DNA of 64,000 nucleotides from an uncultured Alphaproteobacteria bacterium. Lineage in GTDB: Bacteria > Pseudomonadota > Alphaproteobacteria > Caulobacterales > Hyphomonadaceae. The DNA lies in the NCBI GenBank assembly GCA_903831255.1, contig CAIKWZ010000040.1, positions 152,396-216,395 on the forward strand, given 5' to 3'. Made by a program: the position numbers and the translations under genes. Under the pieces are notes generated by a model. That model did no database searches. It was not told the origin of the DNA and was given only the letters and a program-made list of their open reading frames with translations. Below, one piece after another: positions 32,956 to 41,779 of the stretch. The stretch's first letter is position 1; every line of letters starts with the position of its first letter.

Positions 32956-33680
32956 GCTGGAGTGTTCCCCTTTTTCATGAAGCGGCCGCGCGTGAAGCGA
33001 TGAGCGAGCAGCGCGATGCCGAACAGCGATGTTGAGAGCGCCAGCACGGCGGCGGCGACAATCAGCGGATGATTGAAAGACTCGCGCGATCGGTAATCCA
33101 TGATGTGCAGGGACCAGAGCAGGTCATAAGTCCTCCACAGATCCGTTCGCACCGGACCGGGCCGCCCGCTGACGGCGTTAACGTAGAGCACCGGCCGTCC
33201 CGACCCCTCGAAATGCGCCGCCCACATGGGACCTGTTCCCCCAGCCTCCCTTGGCGGCGCCTCCACGAACTCCATCCTTGAGGGCTCCTCCGACCCAAGC
33301 CAGGAGACTGAGGCGATCGCGCGGGCCTGCTCCTCAGAAATTGGAGACAGAACCTCAGCCGTTTCAGCCGACACAAGGAAGGAGCCGATCTCAGCCCGGA
33401 TTTCGTAGACTGGCGTGCCTGCAAGCGATCGTAGCGTGACAGAGACAGGACGATCCTCCACCACCGACGACAGGGCCTCCTGAGGCGTGACCCGAACAGC
33501 GGAAAGATCCACCACGCTGTCCTCAGACGCCGACCACAGCCGGTCCCCCCGAATGTCCGAGATAGGAAAAAGCGTGAAGAAGAGCCCCGTGGCAGTCCAG
33601 ACAAGGAGCTGAACCCCTACGACAAGACCAAGCCACTTATGAGCAATGGCGATGCGACGGGCCGCTAAGGGTGAGATCAT
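32952..33680 (-). CDS. PepSY-domain membrane protein
   Basis: The protein has 242 residues. A first transmembrane helix lies at 17-40 (LGLVVGVQLLVWTATGLFFTLFP), with the HKW motif before it. A periplasmic PepSY-like region covers 65-150 (VTPQEALSSVV, PVYEIRAEIGSFLVSAETAEVLSPISEEQARAIA). A second helix lies near 205-228. Such proteins occur beside iron or copper uptake and respiratory genes; the role is unknown. It is the first gene of a coupled pair with the small membrane protein. Confidence 0.8.
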   Translation of the reverse strand: MISPLAARRIAIAHKWLGLVVGVQLLVWTATGLFFTLFPISDIRGDRLWSASEDSVVDLSAVRVTPQEALSSVVEDRPVSVTLRSLAGTPVYEIRAEIGSFLVSAETAEVLSPISEEQARAIASVSWLGSEEPSRMEFVEAPPREAGGTGPMWAAHFEGSGRPVLYVNAVSGRPGPVRTDLWRTYDLLWSLHIMDYRSRESFNHPLIVAAAVLALSTSLFGIALLAHRFTRGRFMKKGNTPA

Positions 33681-33737
33681 GACGCTAGCCCTACGCCGTT
33701 GCAGAGGCGCGGTAAATGGAGAAGCCCCGGTAAAGGA

Positions 33738-34268
33738 TTATTCCACCGAGCAGAACTCCGGTCCGTCCTCAGGAGCTTGACCCAATCCGCATCCGACCTC
33801 CAGAAACGGGCTCATTGCGTCTGACAGCTCACGGGTGCGTCTGTAAATCACCTCCGCGGTCGGGGCCGCCTCCGGCGGATCGAACACCCATGAAGGCGCC
33901 CCCGCAATGACGCAGGCGTCAGCGGTTAGCAGGCCTCGCCGACAGATTTCATCCCGCAGCGCCACCAGCTCCAGACCCGCGCGCCTTAATTCGCGATCAG
34001 CCCGGATCAGATCGCCATCTTCCTGCTCGACGGCAGGGGCCCCTTCCTCGAGACCTTCGCGCGCGCGCCCGAGCAGGACGCTAAGTCGCCCCGCATCAAT
34101 CGCCAGCACGAAGGGCTCGGGAATTTCCTCCGGGGGCGCCTGCACCGTCTCTGCCGGACCGTCACGCGGCGCATCGCCTGCAGCAGAGGTTGCGTCCCTC
34201 TCCGGCGAACAGGCAGACAAAAAAAGTCCCAGCCACGCCATAGCCGCCAGTTGTCCGGATCTTGTCAT
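33738..34268 (-). CDS. putative lipoprotein, unknown function
   Basis: The protein has 176 residues from the ATG at 34268, which has GGAGG 7 nt upstream; the frame to 34310 is less likely. The signal peptide ends in a lipobox (LFLSACS). The rest is acidic, with a Pro-rich linker and a helical region (GRLSVLLGRAREGLEEG...), then cysteine-containing segments (EICRRGLLTADACVIAG, EVGCGLG, EFCSVE). No family is recognised. It lies 56 nt after the ABC transporter gene on the same strand. Confidence 0.6.
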   Translation of the reverse strand: MTRSGQLAAMAWLGLFLSACSPERDATSAAGDAPRDGPAETVQAPPEEIPEPFVLAIDAGRLSVLLGRAREGLEEGAPAVEQEDGDLIRADRELRRAGLELVALRDEICRRGLLTADACVIAGAPSWVFDPPEAAPTAEVIYRRTRELSDAMSPFLEVGCGLGQAPEDGPEFCSVE

Positions 34269-34324
34269 CCCGTACCTCCCAATTGAGGAGCGAAGCGTCT
34301 CCAGGGCCATTCAAGCCTCCCGCC

Positions 34325-36076
34325 TCAGGTCAGTTGTCCGGACGCAAGCTCGGCATACCGTCCCCCAAGCGCGATCAGCTCTTCGTGGCGACCGCTCTCC
34401 ACCACGCGGCCGCTGCTGAGAACGAATATCCGATCCGCGGCCCTGACTGTCGCAAGCCTGTGGGCCACGACAATTATGGTACGTCGCCCCGCAACACGTG
34501 CAAGGGCATCCTGCACCAGCGCCTCACTTTCAGAATCAAGCGCGCTGGTCGCCTCGTCCAGCAGCAGGATCGGCGCCTCCGACAACAAGGCGCGTGCAAG
34601 AGCGACCCGCTGACGCTGTCCCCCGGAAAGATTACGCCCCCCCTCTCCGACAGGCGTCTCAAGTCCCAGCGGCGCTTCGTCGATAAAATGACAGGCAGCT
34701 TCCCTCGCGACCCTCAGAACATCGTCGCTGGAAGCTCCTGGTCGCCCGAGTAGAATATTGTCCCGGATCGTGCCCTCGAAGAGAAAGGCGTCCTGAGAGA
34801 CCAGGGCGAAACAGCCCCTGAGGGAAGACAGAGACAGGTTGCGCAGATCAACGCCGTCGAGCCTGAACTGTCCGGCGTCTGCGTCATAAAGGCGAAGGAG
34901 GAGATTGAAGACTGTAGATTTCCCCGAACCCGACGGACCAACAAGCGCGGTGACGGCCCCTGGCTCAGCCCTGAAGGTAAACCCGTTGAGCACTGAGGAG
35001 GAGCGTTCCGCTCCGCCTGGATAGGAAAAAACCACCTGATCGGCCTCCACCAGGCCTGACGACCGGAAGTTCGTCTGAGCTCCGGGCCGATCAACCACGC
35101 GCGAAGGCTGATCGAGCTCCTGGTAGACACGATCCGCAGCTGCGACACCCTCGTTGAGCACCGAGTTCAGCGTGCCAAGCGCCCTGACTTCGGGCGAGGC
35201 AACGCCAATCGCGGTGATGAACCCGATCACCTCCCCAACGCTCGCCTCCCCGGCCAGCGCACGCCACCCGGCGAACGCGAAGAGACCCGCGAGCGCAACC
35301 CCTCCCATCACTTCAAGGAAGGGATCGACCAGGGCCTTGGATCGAAGGATGCGCAGATAAAGGCGCGCGCGCTCTTCAAAAGCTGACCGGGCGCGGTCGA
35401 TCTGGCGCCCTTCGAGAGAATACGCCTTGACGGTCCGCGCGCCCTGGAAAGCTTCAGTCAGAAAGGACGACAGCTCGCCAGCCTGTTCCTGGGCGACACG
35501 CGATGTCCTGCGTATGCGATCACCCAACCGAACCACGGGCCAGAACGCGACCGGATAAACAACGATCAGAAGCAGAGCGAGAGGCCAGTCCTTAAGCAGC
35601 ATGAAGAGGACGCACGCCGCCACTGTCAGACTTGAGCGAGCCAGATTAGTCGCCACCCGCAGGCTGGCCTCGCGGATCAGCTGCACGTCGTTAGAGAAAC
35701 GGGACACATAGGCCCCGGATGCGGCGGCCTGCAGACGACTGAAGTCTCCGCTGATCAGTTTCTCAAACAGACGATGCTGAAGATGAATAAGGGCGCGCTG
35801 AACACCGATATTGTTGGCCTGGGTCTGCCAGAACAGCGCCGAGGAGCGCAGCAGAACCAGGGCGAGGATAGCCGCCGGCGCGATCGTAAAAACCCGGGGA
35901 TCGCCATCTTTGAGCCAGTCGACCGCCCGCGTCGTAATCTCCGCATAGCCGTATGCCGCGGCTGCCGTCAGGGCCGAAAAGACGACGCCGAGCGCCAGCC
36001 ACCGCCACTGCGGCGCCAGCCAGTCACGGGCGAAGCGCCTGGCGAGCCCGCGCGCCGATGCGGGTTCAGCGGTCAA
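34325..36076 (-). CDS. MsbA-like ABC exporter (fused membrane and ATPase domains)
   Basis: The protein has 583 residues from a TTG at 36076 that overlaps the DUF4170 stop as TTGA; the frame extends to 36181, but only inside DUF4170. Six transmembrane helices span about 20-300. The ATPase domain has Walker A GPSGSGKST (near 380), the signature NLSGGQRQRVALARALL (near 482), Walker B ILLLDEATSALD, and the switch His in VVAHRLATV. The half-transporter form acts as a homodimer. The neighbouring lipid A genes suggest that it flips lipid A or another lipid (MsbA), but the substrate is inferred. Confidence 0.88.
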   Translation of the reverse strand: MTAEPASARGLARRFARDWLAPQWRWLALGVVFSALTAAAAYGYAEITTRAVDWLKDGDPRVFTIAPAAILALVLLRSSALFWQTQANNIGVQRALIHLQHRLFEKLISGDFSRLQAAASGAYVSRFSNDVQLIREASLRVATNLARSSLTVAACVLFMLLKDWPLALLLIVVYPVAFWPVVRLGDRIRRTSRVAQEQAGELSSFLTEAFQGARTVKAYSLEGRQIDRARSAFEERARLYLRILRSKALVDPFLEVMGGVALAGLFAFAGWRALAGEASVGEVIGFITAIGVASPEVRALGTLNSVLNEGVAAADRVYQELDQPSRVVDRPGAQTNFRSSGLVEADQVVFSYPGGAERSSSVLNGFTFRAEPGAVTALVGPSGSGKSTVFNLLLRLYDADAGQFRLDGVDLRNLSLSSLRGCFALVSQDAFLFEGTIRDNILLGRPGASSDDVLRVAREAACHFIDEAPLGLETPVGEGGRNLSGGQRQRVALARALLSEAPILLLDEATSALDSESEALVQDALARVAGRRTIIVVAHRLATVRAADRIFVLSSGRVVESGRHEELIALGGRYAELASGQLT

Positions 36077-36330
36077 ACATCGTGCGAGCGACCCGTCTCG
36101 GGATCGAGAAGACGATGCGCATGCAGGATGAAATACCTCACCTGCGCATTGTCGACCGTCCTCTGGGCCACTCCCTTCCATGCCTCGAATGCGGACTTGT
36201 AGTCCGGATAGGCTCCTACGAAGTGAATTTTGGTCAGATCCCGGAACTCAACCCCGGTGACGTCCTTGAGTTCTCCGCCCAGAACCAGATGAAGCAGCTG
36301 TTTACGAGAGGTCGTTTCAGGGGCCGGCAT
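36073..36330 (-). CDS. DUF4170 protein
   Basis: The protein has 85 residues from the ATG at 36330 (GGGAG about 9 nt upstream). It shows HLVLGGELKDVTGVEFRDL, HFVGAYPDYKSAFEAWKGVAQRTVDNA and YFILHAHRLLDP, the hallmarks of DUF4170, a small family found almost only in alphaproteobacteria, usually beside cysQ and lipid A genes. It has no known function. It is coupled by TTGA to the ABC exporter and lies 24 nt after cysQ. Confidence 0.88.
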   Translation of the reverse strand: MPAPETTSRKQLLHLVLGGELKDVTGVEFRDLTKIHFVGAYPDYKSAFEAWKGVAQRTVDNAQVRYFILHAHRLLDPETGRSHDV

Positions 36331-36354
36331 GTCTCTTCTCCCAGCCTGCACCGA

Positions 36355-37152
36355 TCATGCAGGCGCAACGGCGTTCAGGACGGCGTCCAATATCAGCGGG
36401 TGAAGATTCGCGCCAGCCGCCACCACTCCCGCCAGCCTCGGATCCGCTCCGCCATAGCGGAAGGACCGTCCCATCCGGTCGCAGGCGCATCCCCCCGCCT
36501 CGCTCAGGATCAGCGTCGCGGCCGCCAGATCCCAGTCGGCCTTGTCTCCGAGGGCAACGGCCGCATCGCAGGAACCCGCCGCAACAAGTGCGATCCGGTA
36601 GGCGATGGAGTTGGGCATAGGATCAAGATGACGGACAAGCGGCCACCGGAGCGTATTCCGGAACACTCGGGATTGCCCGACGATCAGGCACGTATCGACC
36701 TCAGAGGCTTCGCTGGTCCGGATCCGATTTCCGTTAAGATGAGCCCCGGAGCCCGCAAGACCCGTAAACATCTCGCCTGTCATGGGGTTGAACAGCACCC
36801 CGGCAAGGGTTTCGCCCCCAAGAATAAGCGCCAGGGAGACGCAGAACCCGGTCGTGCCACGGATCAAGGCACGCGTCCCGTCGATCGGATCAACAAGGAA
36901 GGTCGGCTGGGACAGATCCGGCGGCCCCGACCGCTCCTCCTCCTCGGACAACCATCCGTAATCCGCACGCGACTGGTTCAAGCGGCTGCGGATCAGTCTG
37001 TTAAGTTCGATATCGACGTCCGTAACCACCTGACCGGGAGATTTCTCCCAGGCGCGAACCCCGCGTTTCAGGCGCTCAATCGACAGCTCGCCAGCCTCAC
37101 GTGCGACCCCGGCCATCAGAGCAAGGTCGGATGCAGCGTCAACGACCGGCAA
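36355..37152 (-). CDS. cysQ: 3'(2'),5'-bisphosphate nucleotidase CysQ-like (inositol monophosphatase family)
   Basis: The protein has 265 residues. The metal-site motifs are DYGWLSEEEERSG, FLVDPIDGTRALIRG and DWDLAAATLILSEAGG. The family removes the 3'-phosphate from PAP or PAPS, or dephosphorylates inositol phosphates. The start is a TTG at 37152 with AAGGA 7 nt upstream, overlapping pmbA by 14 bp; the first ATG (37116) has no Shine-Dalgarno. In alphaproteobacteria this gene regularly neighbours DUF4170 and lipid A genes. Confidence 0.85.
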   Translation of the reverse strand: MPVVDAASDLALMAGVAREAGELSIERLKRGVRAWEKSPGQVVTDVDIELNRLIRSRLNQSRADYGWLSEEEERSGPPDLSQPTFLVDPIDGTRALIRGTTGFCVSLALILGGETLAGVLFNPMTGEMFTGLAGSGAHLNGNRIRTSEASEVDTCLIVGQSRVFRNTLRWPLVRHLDPMPNSIAYRIALVAAGSCDAAVALGDKADWDLAAATLILSEAGGCACDRMGRSFRYGGADPRLAGVVAAGANLHPLILDAVLNAVAPA

Positions 37153-38476
37153 GCATCATTCCTTCAATGAGAAGGCTTGGCGAGGTGACCGAACTGCGCA
37201 CATCGAGGTCGGAGCCGGGCTGCGCGCGCAGGAACATGGAAATGAGATCTCCCGCCACCGTGACCTCGGAGACAGGATAGGCGAGCTCCCCGCCTTCAAA
37301 CCACATTCCCGACACGCCTACGGAATAATCTCCGGTGTTGGCGTTGAGCGAAGGTCCGAACATATCGGTCACAAAGAGACCGGACCCTGCGTCGGCCATC
37401 AGCTGCTGGAGCGAGGACGCTCCGGGCTGCAGTTCGAGATTGGAGGGACTGACGCCGGGGGGATCTCCAAACCCGAGACTGGCGAAACCGTTAGGAGAGA
37501 GCCCGAGCTGACGGGCGGAAGGACCGTTCAGCAGCCAGTCGACCAGACGTCCATCCTCCACGATCAGGCGCTTGCCGACGGGACGCCCTTCACCATCAAA
37601 ACCGCGCGAACCGTACCCGCCCGGGCGCAGAGGATCATCAATGATGTTCACACCCTTCGCAAAGACCTGTTCACCGCGCTTATCCTTCAGAAAGGAGACG
37701 CCGCGCGCGACAGCCGGGCCCGACACGGCGCCCAGAAACGCACTCAGAAGCGAACCCGCCTCGCGGTTCTCAAATATCACCGTCGCCGTTCGGCTTTCGA
37801 GCTTGCGGGGAGAGAGACGCTGCACCGCCCTCTCGCCTGCGCGACGGCCGAGGAGCTCGGGCGCCTCAAGCAGTCCGCGCCGTCGGGAGGCATGGCTGTC
37901 ATAATCGCGTTCCATCGCTCCGTCTCGGGCCGCGATCGCCATCACGGCGGTTGAGACATAACCGGATGCCTGCCGCGCAAAAAATCCGTTCGACGCCGCA
38001 AGGTAGGTTTCGGACGACGACCAGCTGGCGCCGGCATGGCCCACCTGAGCGACCCCTTCAACCGCCAGAGCCGCCGCTTCTCCGGCCCGCGCACGAGCCT
38101 CGAGCTCGGCGGCGTCCGGCGTATCGTCGCACTCAAGATCCAGACGCGGGCGCTCCCGGGAGATCTCGGTAGCGTCCGCCAATCCGCACCACCTGTCTTC
38201 GGGGGCCTGTCGGGCCATGGCGACGACCCGTTCGCTGAGCGCCTTCAGACTGTCGGGCGACAGGTCCGTCGCCGAGACATGAGCCTGACGCAACCCCACA
38301 AGCGCACGCAGGGCGATCCCCCGAGATTCCTCCCGCTCGACACTTTCAAGCTCGCCATTGCGAACCTCCGCCGAGAGGCTCGCGCTTGCGGTCAGCCGCG
38401 CGTCCGCCTGCGACGCTCCCGCCTTGAGCGTCCGCTCGATCAGCGAAGCAAGAATGTCCTCAGACGATACGGCCAT
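37139..38476 (-). CDS. pmbA: TldD/PmbA family metalloprotease subunit (PmbA/TldE-like)
   Basis: The protein has 445 residues from the ATG at 38476 (GAGGG just upstream). It matches PmbA/TldE: EVRNGELESVEREESRGIALRALVG near the N terminus, the central FENREAGSLLSAFLGAVSG, and the C-terminal FVTDMFGPSLNANTGDYSVGVSGMWFEGGE. It lacks the HExxxH zinc motif carried by the partner TldD, as expected for PmbA. TldD/PmbA pairs process peptide antibiotics and regulatory peptides. No tldD is in this window. Confidence 0.9.
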   Translation of the reverse strand: MAVSSEDILASLIERTLKAGASQADARLTASASLSAEVRNGELESVEREESRGIALRALVGLRQAHVSATDLSPDSLKALSERVVAMARQAPEDRWCGLADATEISRERPRLDLECDDTPDAAELEARARAGEAAALAVEGVAQVGHAGASWSSSETYLAASNGFFARQASGYVSTAVMAIAARDGAMERDYDSHASRRRGLLEAPELLGRRAGERAVQRLSPRKLESRTATVIFENREAGSLLSAFLGAVSGPAVARGVSFLKDKRGEQVFAKGVNIIDDPLRPGGYGSRGFDGEGRPVGKRLIVEDGRLVDWLLNGPSARQLGLSPNGFASLGFGDPPGVSPSNLELQPGASSLQQLMADAGSGLFVTDMFGPSLNANTGDYSVGVSGMWFEGGELAYPVSEVTVAGDLISMFLRAQPGSDLDVRSSVTSPSLLIEGMMLAGR

Positions 38477-38550
38477 GAACCCTCGACAAAGCAAACGGGG
38501 CGCCGGTCATCCGCCGGCGCCCCGCTGATACAGTAACCCGCCTCGAAAGA

Positions 38551-38838
38551 CTACTTTCCCCGTCCGTCGGGCAGGCGATCATTGATATCGTCCCGGATAT
38601 CGAGAAGCGTAACCAGCAGACCGCAGACGATCGTCGCCACAAACCAGCCGGCGAGCAGGCCGATCACGATCGACAGGGCGGCCTCTGCGGAGGGATTAAG
38701 CAGGCTTCCGAAAAGGCCCTGGAAGACCTCGTTCACATCGCTGCGCTGCAGGTAAGCGCCGAAGGCGTAAAGCCCAATGATCACGAAGTAAGCGATGTAG
38801 ATGATCGTTCGGAAACTATTGATAATGAAGATCTTCAT
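38551..38838 (-). CDS. small two-helix membrane protein, unknown function
   Basis: The protein has 95 residues. Hydrophobic helices lie at 8-28 and 53-80, with a short polar loop (QRSDVNEVFQGLFGSLLNPSAEA) between them and a charged C terminus (DIRDDINDRLPDGRGK). No family is recognised. Its codon use is AT-richer at the N terminus (MKIFIINSFRTIIYI). It lies between pmbA and the tyrosine phosphatase gene in the envelope gene block. Confidence 0.6.
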   Translation of the reverse strand: MKIFIINSFRTIIYIAYFVIIGLYAFGAYLQRSDVNEVFQGLFGSLLNPSAEAALSIVIGLLAGWFVATIVCGLLVTLLDIRDDINDRLPDGRGK

Positions 38839-38865
38839 TGGGCACCCCTCACGTTTTCCGTGAAG

Positions 38866-38895
38866 TTTATACCCTGATTACAGGGCTTGCGCGAA
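38866..38895 (-). promoter_or_regulatory. candidate promoter of the small membrane protein gene
   Basis: On the minus strand TATAAA (38866-38871) is a good -10, with TTCGCG (38890-38895) 18 bp upstream as a weak -35. Two small hairpins (CCCTG-ATTA-CAGGG at 38872-38885 and TCACG-TTTTC-CGTGA at 38849-38863) flank the -10. They could also act in termination of the phosphatase gene. Confidence 0.35.
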
Positions 38896-38923
38896 CGAAT
38901 TTTTAAGCAGTGCGGGGCGCCTG

Positions 38924-39592
38924 TCACTCCCGGCCGAGGAGACGGTCCAGATTGAGAAATCCCTTCCAGTTCCTCAGGAAGTCGGCCTTGACCCGGTCCC
39001 GATCATAGGGCCCGGCCACCCACGCTTCGAAACTCAGGCCGTCGGGCCGGCCTTCTGACAGATAGGTCTCGAAGAAGTAGTCGAGCATCCCCGTCTTGCC
39101 CTCGCGGATATGGAGGTATTTCCAAGACAGCTGCCCCAGAGCCTCCTCGATGGTCTGACCCCGTCGAAAGTGCATGTAGAGCGTCGCCATGAGCCCGGCA
39201 CGGTCCGCTCCGGACTTGCAGTGCATCAGGGCCGGATAGGCGATCTGCTCAAACAGGTCCCGCGCCCTGAGCACCCTTTCGGCCTCCGGGGAGTCCCTGG
39301 AAAAGACCTGAAAGTCGACAAGCCGGACCCCTTCCCGCTCGCAGGCCTCCTTTTCAAGGAGGTAGTATCCCTTCGGGCTCGGCCCCCGGAGATTAATGAT
39401 CGTTTTTATCCCCAGTTCGGACGCGTACCGGCCAACCTGTTCCGGCGAAGGCTGGTTGGCCCGCCACATCTCGGGAGAAATCTGGTGAAGATTATGAAAT
39501 CGTCGGCGCAGGAAGCCGTGATCGCCCCAGACCAGCTCCCGCCGGGCTCGCCTGCGGCCTGAAAGCGTCGACAGATCGATGGGGTCCGACAT
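38924..39592 (-). CDS. dual-specificity/tyrosine phosphatase family protein
   Basis: The protein has 222 residues. The PTP signature Cys125-K-S-G-A-D-Arg131 (CX5R) lies in ALMHCKSGADRAGL. An upstream segment WRANQPSPEQVGRYASELGIKTIINLRG matches bacterial TpbA-like phosphatases, and the general-acid Asp may be in the FQVFSRDSPE loop. There is no signal peptide, so it should be cytoplasmic. It is divergent from the DUF374/waaA/lpxK operon. Its position in the LPS block suggests a phosphosugar or phospholipid-linked substrate, but that is inference. Confidence 0.83.
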   Translation of the reverse strand: MSDPIDLSTLSGRRRARRELVWGDHGFLRRRFHNLHQISPEMWRANQPSPEQVGRYASELGIKTIINLRGPSPKGYYLLEKEACEREGVRLVDFQVFSRDSPEAERVLRARDLFEQIAYPALMHCKSGADRAGLMATLYMHFRRGQTIEEALGQLSWKYLHIREGKTGMLDYFFETYLSEGRPDGLSFEAWVAGPYDRDRVKADFLRNWKGFLNLDRLLGRE

Positions 39593-39743
39593 ATGGCCTC
39601 GGGCGGAGATGACGTTAGGCTAGATGCACGATGGCGAGGGGATTGCAAGGTTGGAGGACTGTCCGGCGGGAGTGTGGCGTCTTTGACACACCCGTCGCAG
39701 TCCGCTCTCTGGCGGGAGAAGCCGTGAGGAGTATAACGCCCCC

Positions 39744-40502
39744 ATGTTCAAGCGCCTCGCCCGCTCTCCTGTGATTCCCTACGTTCTGGGCACACTCATC
39801 TGGGCCTACCAGGCGATCCTCACGCATACGCTGAGATGGAAGATCGAGGGCGAAGGGCCTGTTCGCGCCCTTTACGAGGGAAACGGGGGGACGATCATCG
39901 CGGCCTGGCATTCACGGATCCTGCTTATGCCGTTGGTCGTTATCCGACTGCGACGCCGCTGGCGCAGGCCGCCCGAAAGGACGGCCCTGATGGTGTCCGC
40001 CTCACGCGACGGCGAGTTCACCGCGAGGGCCGGTCGACTGCTTGGGCTCCATATCATTCGTGGTTCGGCAGCCAACCCTTCGAAAAACAAAGACAAACGC
40101 GGCGTGGCGGCCGCGCGCGAAGCCATAACAGCCATGAAGCGCGGGGCCTCGCTGATCGTAACAGTCGATGGCCCGAAAGGCCCGGCCGGACATGTCGGGA
40201 TCGGGGCTGTGAAGCTCGCTCAGCAGACCCAGTCCGCGATCATCATCTATGGGCTCTCCGCCAGGGCGCGTCGCCTCGACACATGGGACCGCCTGCTGTT
40301 CCCGCTGCCGTTTTCCCGGGCGGCGGCCGTCTTCGCCGAACCCGTAACAGCGCACCGGGACAGAGACCCGGAAGATCTTCGGCGCGAGGTCGAAGCGCGC
40401 CTTCGCTGGGCGACAGCGCGAGCAGACGCCCTCGCCGGACAACCGCCTGGAGACGGACCGGAGGCTGAGGCGCCGCCATCGGGCCCGGACCCCGGACAAT
40501 GA
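39744..40502 (+). CDS. DUF374 lysophospholipid acyltransferase-like protein
   Basis: The protein has 252 residues. DUF374 features are the AWHSRILLMPLV helix (HX4-type His), SASRDGEFTARAGRLLGLHIIRGSA, and VTVDGPKGPAGHVGIGAVKLAQ. The first helix could tether it to the membrane. DUF374 proteins are commonly found next to waaA in alphaproteobacteria, and a role in lipid A acylation or Kdo-lipid A assembly is presumed. Its stop overlaps the waaA start by ATGA (40499-40502). A Pro-rich C-terminal tail (SGPDPGQ) ends it. Confidence 0.88.
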   Translation: MFKRLARSPVIPYVLGTLIWAYQAILTHTLRWKIEGEGPVRALYEGNGGTIIAAWHSRILLMPLVVIRLRRRWRRPPERTALMVSASRDGEFTARAGRLLGLHIIRGSAANPSKNKDKRGVAAAREAITAMKRGASLIVTVDGPKGPAGHVGIGAVKLAQQTQSAIIIYGLSARARRLDTWDRLLFPLPFSRAAAVFAEPVTAHRDRDPEDLRREVEARLRWATARADALAGQPPGDGPEAEAPPSGPDPGQ

Positions 40503-41779
40503 CGTTTCTGCTTTCGGCCTATCGAGCCTGCATGGGCGCATTCCACCCCTTCGCGCGACGGGTGATGGCGGGACGGATGCGCGCGGGAAAGGAACGCAAG
40601 GACCGGATCCCGGAGCGTTTCGGCCGCGCAACCGCGGTCCGTCCTCCAGGCGAGCTGATCTGGCTTCATGCCGCAAGCGTCGGGGAAATGCGGCTGCTCG
40701 TCGATCTGTTCGCGGGTCTGAAAGAGCGGTGCGGCGATCTCTCAGCGGTGATCACCACCCAGACACTCACCTCTGCCGATCTTCTCGCCCGACTTGCGCC
40801 TCCCGGACTGATCCACCAGATGGCGCCGGTCGACACGCCTCAGTCAGTCTCGCGCTTTCTGGATCACTGGCGTCCGACCGCGCTGGTTCTTGCAGAAGGT
40901 GAGATCTGGCCCGGCATGCTGACCGAGGCGAGAAAACGAGGCCTGCCCTGCGCGCTGGTGAATGCGCGCATGACCCAGCGCTCCATTCAGGGGTGGAGGC
41001 GGGCAAGACGCTCGGCGCGTGAGCTCTTCTCATCCTTCGCATTCATAGGCGCGGCGGATGAGGCGACCCGCAGCGGACTGGAAGCCCTGTCCGGGGCCAG
41101 GGTTTCAGTGTGCGGTAATCTCAAGCAGGCAGTGCGCGCCCTTCCGGCGCCAGGGGAAAAGGTTCGGGAGATCAGGAGCGCCTTGAGAGAGCGCCCGGTC
41201 TGTCTCGCCGCATCGACCCATCCGGGAGAGGAGGCGTTCGCGCTCTCAGCCTTCTCCGTCCTCAGACGGGAGCGACCGGATGCGATCCTGATCATCGCCC
41301 CGCGCCATCCCGAACGGGGTGAAGACATCCTGAGCCTCGTGCGTTCATCCGGCTTCAGCGGCAGGCGGCGGGCGCTCGACGGGGCTCACCCCGCCTCTGA
41401 GCTCGACGTTCTGATCGCCGACACCCTCGGCGAGATGCCGCTCTGGTTCGCGGTCAGCGACGGTGTGTTTCTGGGGGGCGCCACAGCGGAGGGCGTAGGC
41501 GGGCACAACGCGATGGAGCCGGCCGTTCTGGGAAAAAGGGTCCTGACCGGACCTAACGGATTCAACTTCCGGGATATGTTCCGCGACCTGATGGACATCA
41601 ATGCGCTCGAGATCGGGTACGCTCCGGAAGATCTCGCCGCTTTCTGGCGGCGCGAGATTGGCGCGCCGCCGCTCGGACAGGAAGGCGTCGAACGCCTGCT
41701 GCAGTCGGCGCAGAGCGCCCGAGCAGAAACGCTGAGCGCGCTCTTCGCTCTGACGGCGGGAGGCCGACGTCATGCGTGA
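40499..41779 (+). CDS. waaA: 3-deoxy-D-manno-octulosonic acid (Kdo) transferase
   Basis: The protein has 426 residues, normal for WaaA/KdtA. The N-terminal GT30 motif is LIWLHAASVGEMRLLVDLF, then PVDTPQSVSRFLDHWRPTALVLAEGEIWPGML. The C-terminal GT-B half has IIAPRHPERGEDIL, GEMPLWFAVSDGVFLGGATAEGVGGHNAMEPAVLGKRVLTGP. It transfers Kdo from CMP-Kdo to lipid IVA at the inner membrane. It is coupled to DUF374 upstream and overlaps lpxK by 8 bp downstream. Confidence 0.95.
   Translation: MTFLLSAYRACMGAFHPFARRVMAGRMRAGKERKDRIPERFGRATAVRPPGELIWLHAASVGEMRLLVDLFAGLKERCGDLSAVITTQTLTSADLLARLAPPGLIHQMAPVDTPQSVSRFLDHWRPTALVLAEGEIWPGMLTEARKRGLPCALVNARMTQRSIQGWRRARRSARELFSSFAFIGAADEATRSGLEALSGARVSVCGNLKQAVRALPAPGEKVREIRSALRERPVCLAASTHPGEEAFALSAFSVLRRERPDAILIIAPRHPERGEDILSLVRSSGFSGRRRALDGAHPASELDVLIADTLGEMPLWFAVSDGVFLGGATAEGVGGHNAMEPAVLGKRVLTGPNGFNFRDMFRDLMDINALEIGYAPEDLAAFWRREIGAPPLGQEGVERLLQSAQSARAETLSALFALTAGGRRHA

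Noticed and set aside
35953..37170. 405-residue open frame antisense to the ABC exporter, DUF4170 and cysQ
   Set aside because: It spans three well-supported genes and has no motif and a random-looking composition.
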